DNA of 35,021 nucleotides from Weissella bombi (GTDB taxonomy: Bacteria > Bacillota > Bacilli > Lactobacillales > Lactobacillaceae): positions 1 to 35,021 of the forward strand of contig NZ_FMAO01000014.1 in assembly GCF_900094835.1 (NCBI RefSeq). The letters run 5' to 3'. The position numbers and the translations under genes are program-made. Position 1 is the stretch's first letter; every line of letters begins with the position of its first letter. Below, in pieces: positions 34,821 to 35,021 of this stretch. The notes below the pieces were generated by a model. The model was not told the origin of the DNA and did no database searches. It worked only from the letters and a program-made list of their open reading frames with translations.

Positions 34821-34840
34821 TTAGCGATATTTCACGCTAA
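34821..34840. other. Small hairpin between coaBC and tRNA-Glu
   Basis: TTAGCG and CGCTAA (6 bp) around an 8-base loop. On the plus strand a CTTTTT run follows about 8 bases later, too far for a standard terminator. It lies about 100 bases upstream of coaBC and 35 bases before the tRNA-Glu -35 box. It might be an operator or a chance repeat. The rest of 34725-34874 shows no gene. Confidence 0.25.
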
Positions 34841-34874
34841 TGGCAATCTTTTTAAGTTTTTAGCAAATAAAGTA

Positions 34875-34903
34875 TTGCATCATTTCAATTCATCTGGTAT
34901 ATT
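34875..34903 (+). promoter_or_regulatory. tRNA-Glu promoter
   Basis: TTGCAT (34875-34880), exactly 17 bases, then TATATT (34898-34903) with an extended TGG element, on the plus strand. It predicts a short leader of about 38 bases before the tRNA. Confidence 0.75.
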
Positions 34904-34947
34904 ATTAAACGTTGTTGAAACAGCAAGGTTTATCATTTTTATATTAT

Positions 34948-35019
34948 GGCTCATTGGTCAAGCGGTTAAGACTTCGGTTTTTCACACCGACATCCAGGGT
35001 TCGACTCCCTGATGAGCTA
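34948..35019 (+). tRNA. tRNA-Glu (anticodon UUC)
   Basis: A complete cloverleaf on the plus strand. The acceptor GGCTCAT pairs with ATGAGCT (terminal G1-U72, which I recall from other lactic bacterial tRNA-Glu). The anticodon arm TCGGT-TTTTCAC-ACCGA gives UUC. The T arm is CAGGGTTCGACTCCCTG. The discriminator is A73. CCA is not encoded. The window ends two bases after it, so whether more tRNAs follow cannot be seen. Confidence 0.97.
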
Positions 35020-35021
35020 TT

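Noticed and set aside
34948-35019. G1-U72 terminal wobble in tRNA-Glu as a possible pseudo-tRNA sign
   Set aside because: The rest of the cloverleaf is perfect, a strong promoter precedes it, and I recall the same wobble in tRNA-Glu of other lactic bacteria.

Overview
The window is ordinary core chromosome of a low-GC lactic acid bacterium. The first ~281 bases are the 5' part of a 16S rRNA gene on the minus strand whose variable regions read as Weissella-like (Leuconostocaceae group of Lactobacillaceae). A lactonase-type 6-phosphogluconolactonase, a mevalonate-pathway HMG-CoA synthase, and T-box-controlled aminoacyl-tRNA synthetase operons fit that assignment. I would not name a species. Almost every gene is on the minus strand. 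Only one MFS exporter gene, one 41-codon gene, a terminal tRNA-Glu and possibly one small RNA are on the plus strand.

Layout, left to right. (1) 16S rRNA 5' part and tRNA-Gly(UCC), apparently the start of an rRNA operon. (2) ruvA-ruvB-queA operon, read leftwards. (3) A 408-bp gap holding a set of stable hairpins that ends in a perfect intrinsic terminator (candidate small RNA), then an MFS exporter. (4) DUF1361 membrane protein, YigZ, ObgE, UvrC. (5) A divergent promoter region with a 41-aa gene, then a structured intergenic element. (6) A two-gene NatAB/YhaQP-like ABC exporter. (7) FtsK, TrmL, an AI-2E-family membrane protein and 6-phosphogluconolactonase. (8) T-box-controlled glyQ-glyS. (9) phoH-ybeY-dgkA-era-recO. 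(10) yqeY, rpsU, a YitT-family membrane protein. (11) T-box-controlled hisS-aspS. (12) Cell-wall amidase, nucleoside 2-deoxyribosyltransferase, coaBC-mvaS. (13) tRNA-Glu(UUC).

The themes are informational and housekeeping: DNA repair and Holliday-junction processing (RuvAB, UvrC, RecO), ribosome maturation and translation (ObgE, Era, YbeY, S21, QueA, TrmL, GlyRS, HisRS, AspRS), chromosome segregation (FtsK), envelope work (undecaprenol kinase, amidase) and precursor metabolism (CoaBC, MvaS, Pgl). Several genes need their start moved from an upstream non-ATG codon to an internal ATG with a proper ribosome binding site. These adjustments are recorded per gene.

I found no insertion sequence, prophage, CRISPR array or defence island, and no convincing previously undescribed system. 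The most useful second looks are: the hairpin array at 3467-3622, the short gene at 9818-9943 with its overlapping divergent promoter, the structured element at 10040-10109, the overlapping Asp/His specifier codons in the hisS leader, replacement of the conserved decarboxylase cysteine in CoaBC, and the in-frame AUG-UAA just before the UUG start of phoH.
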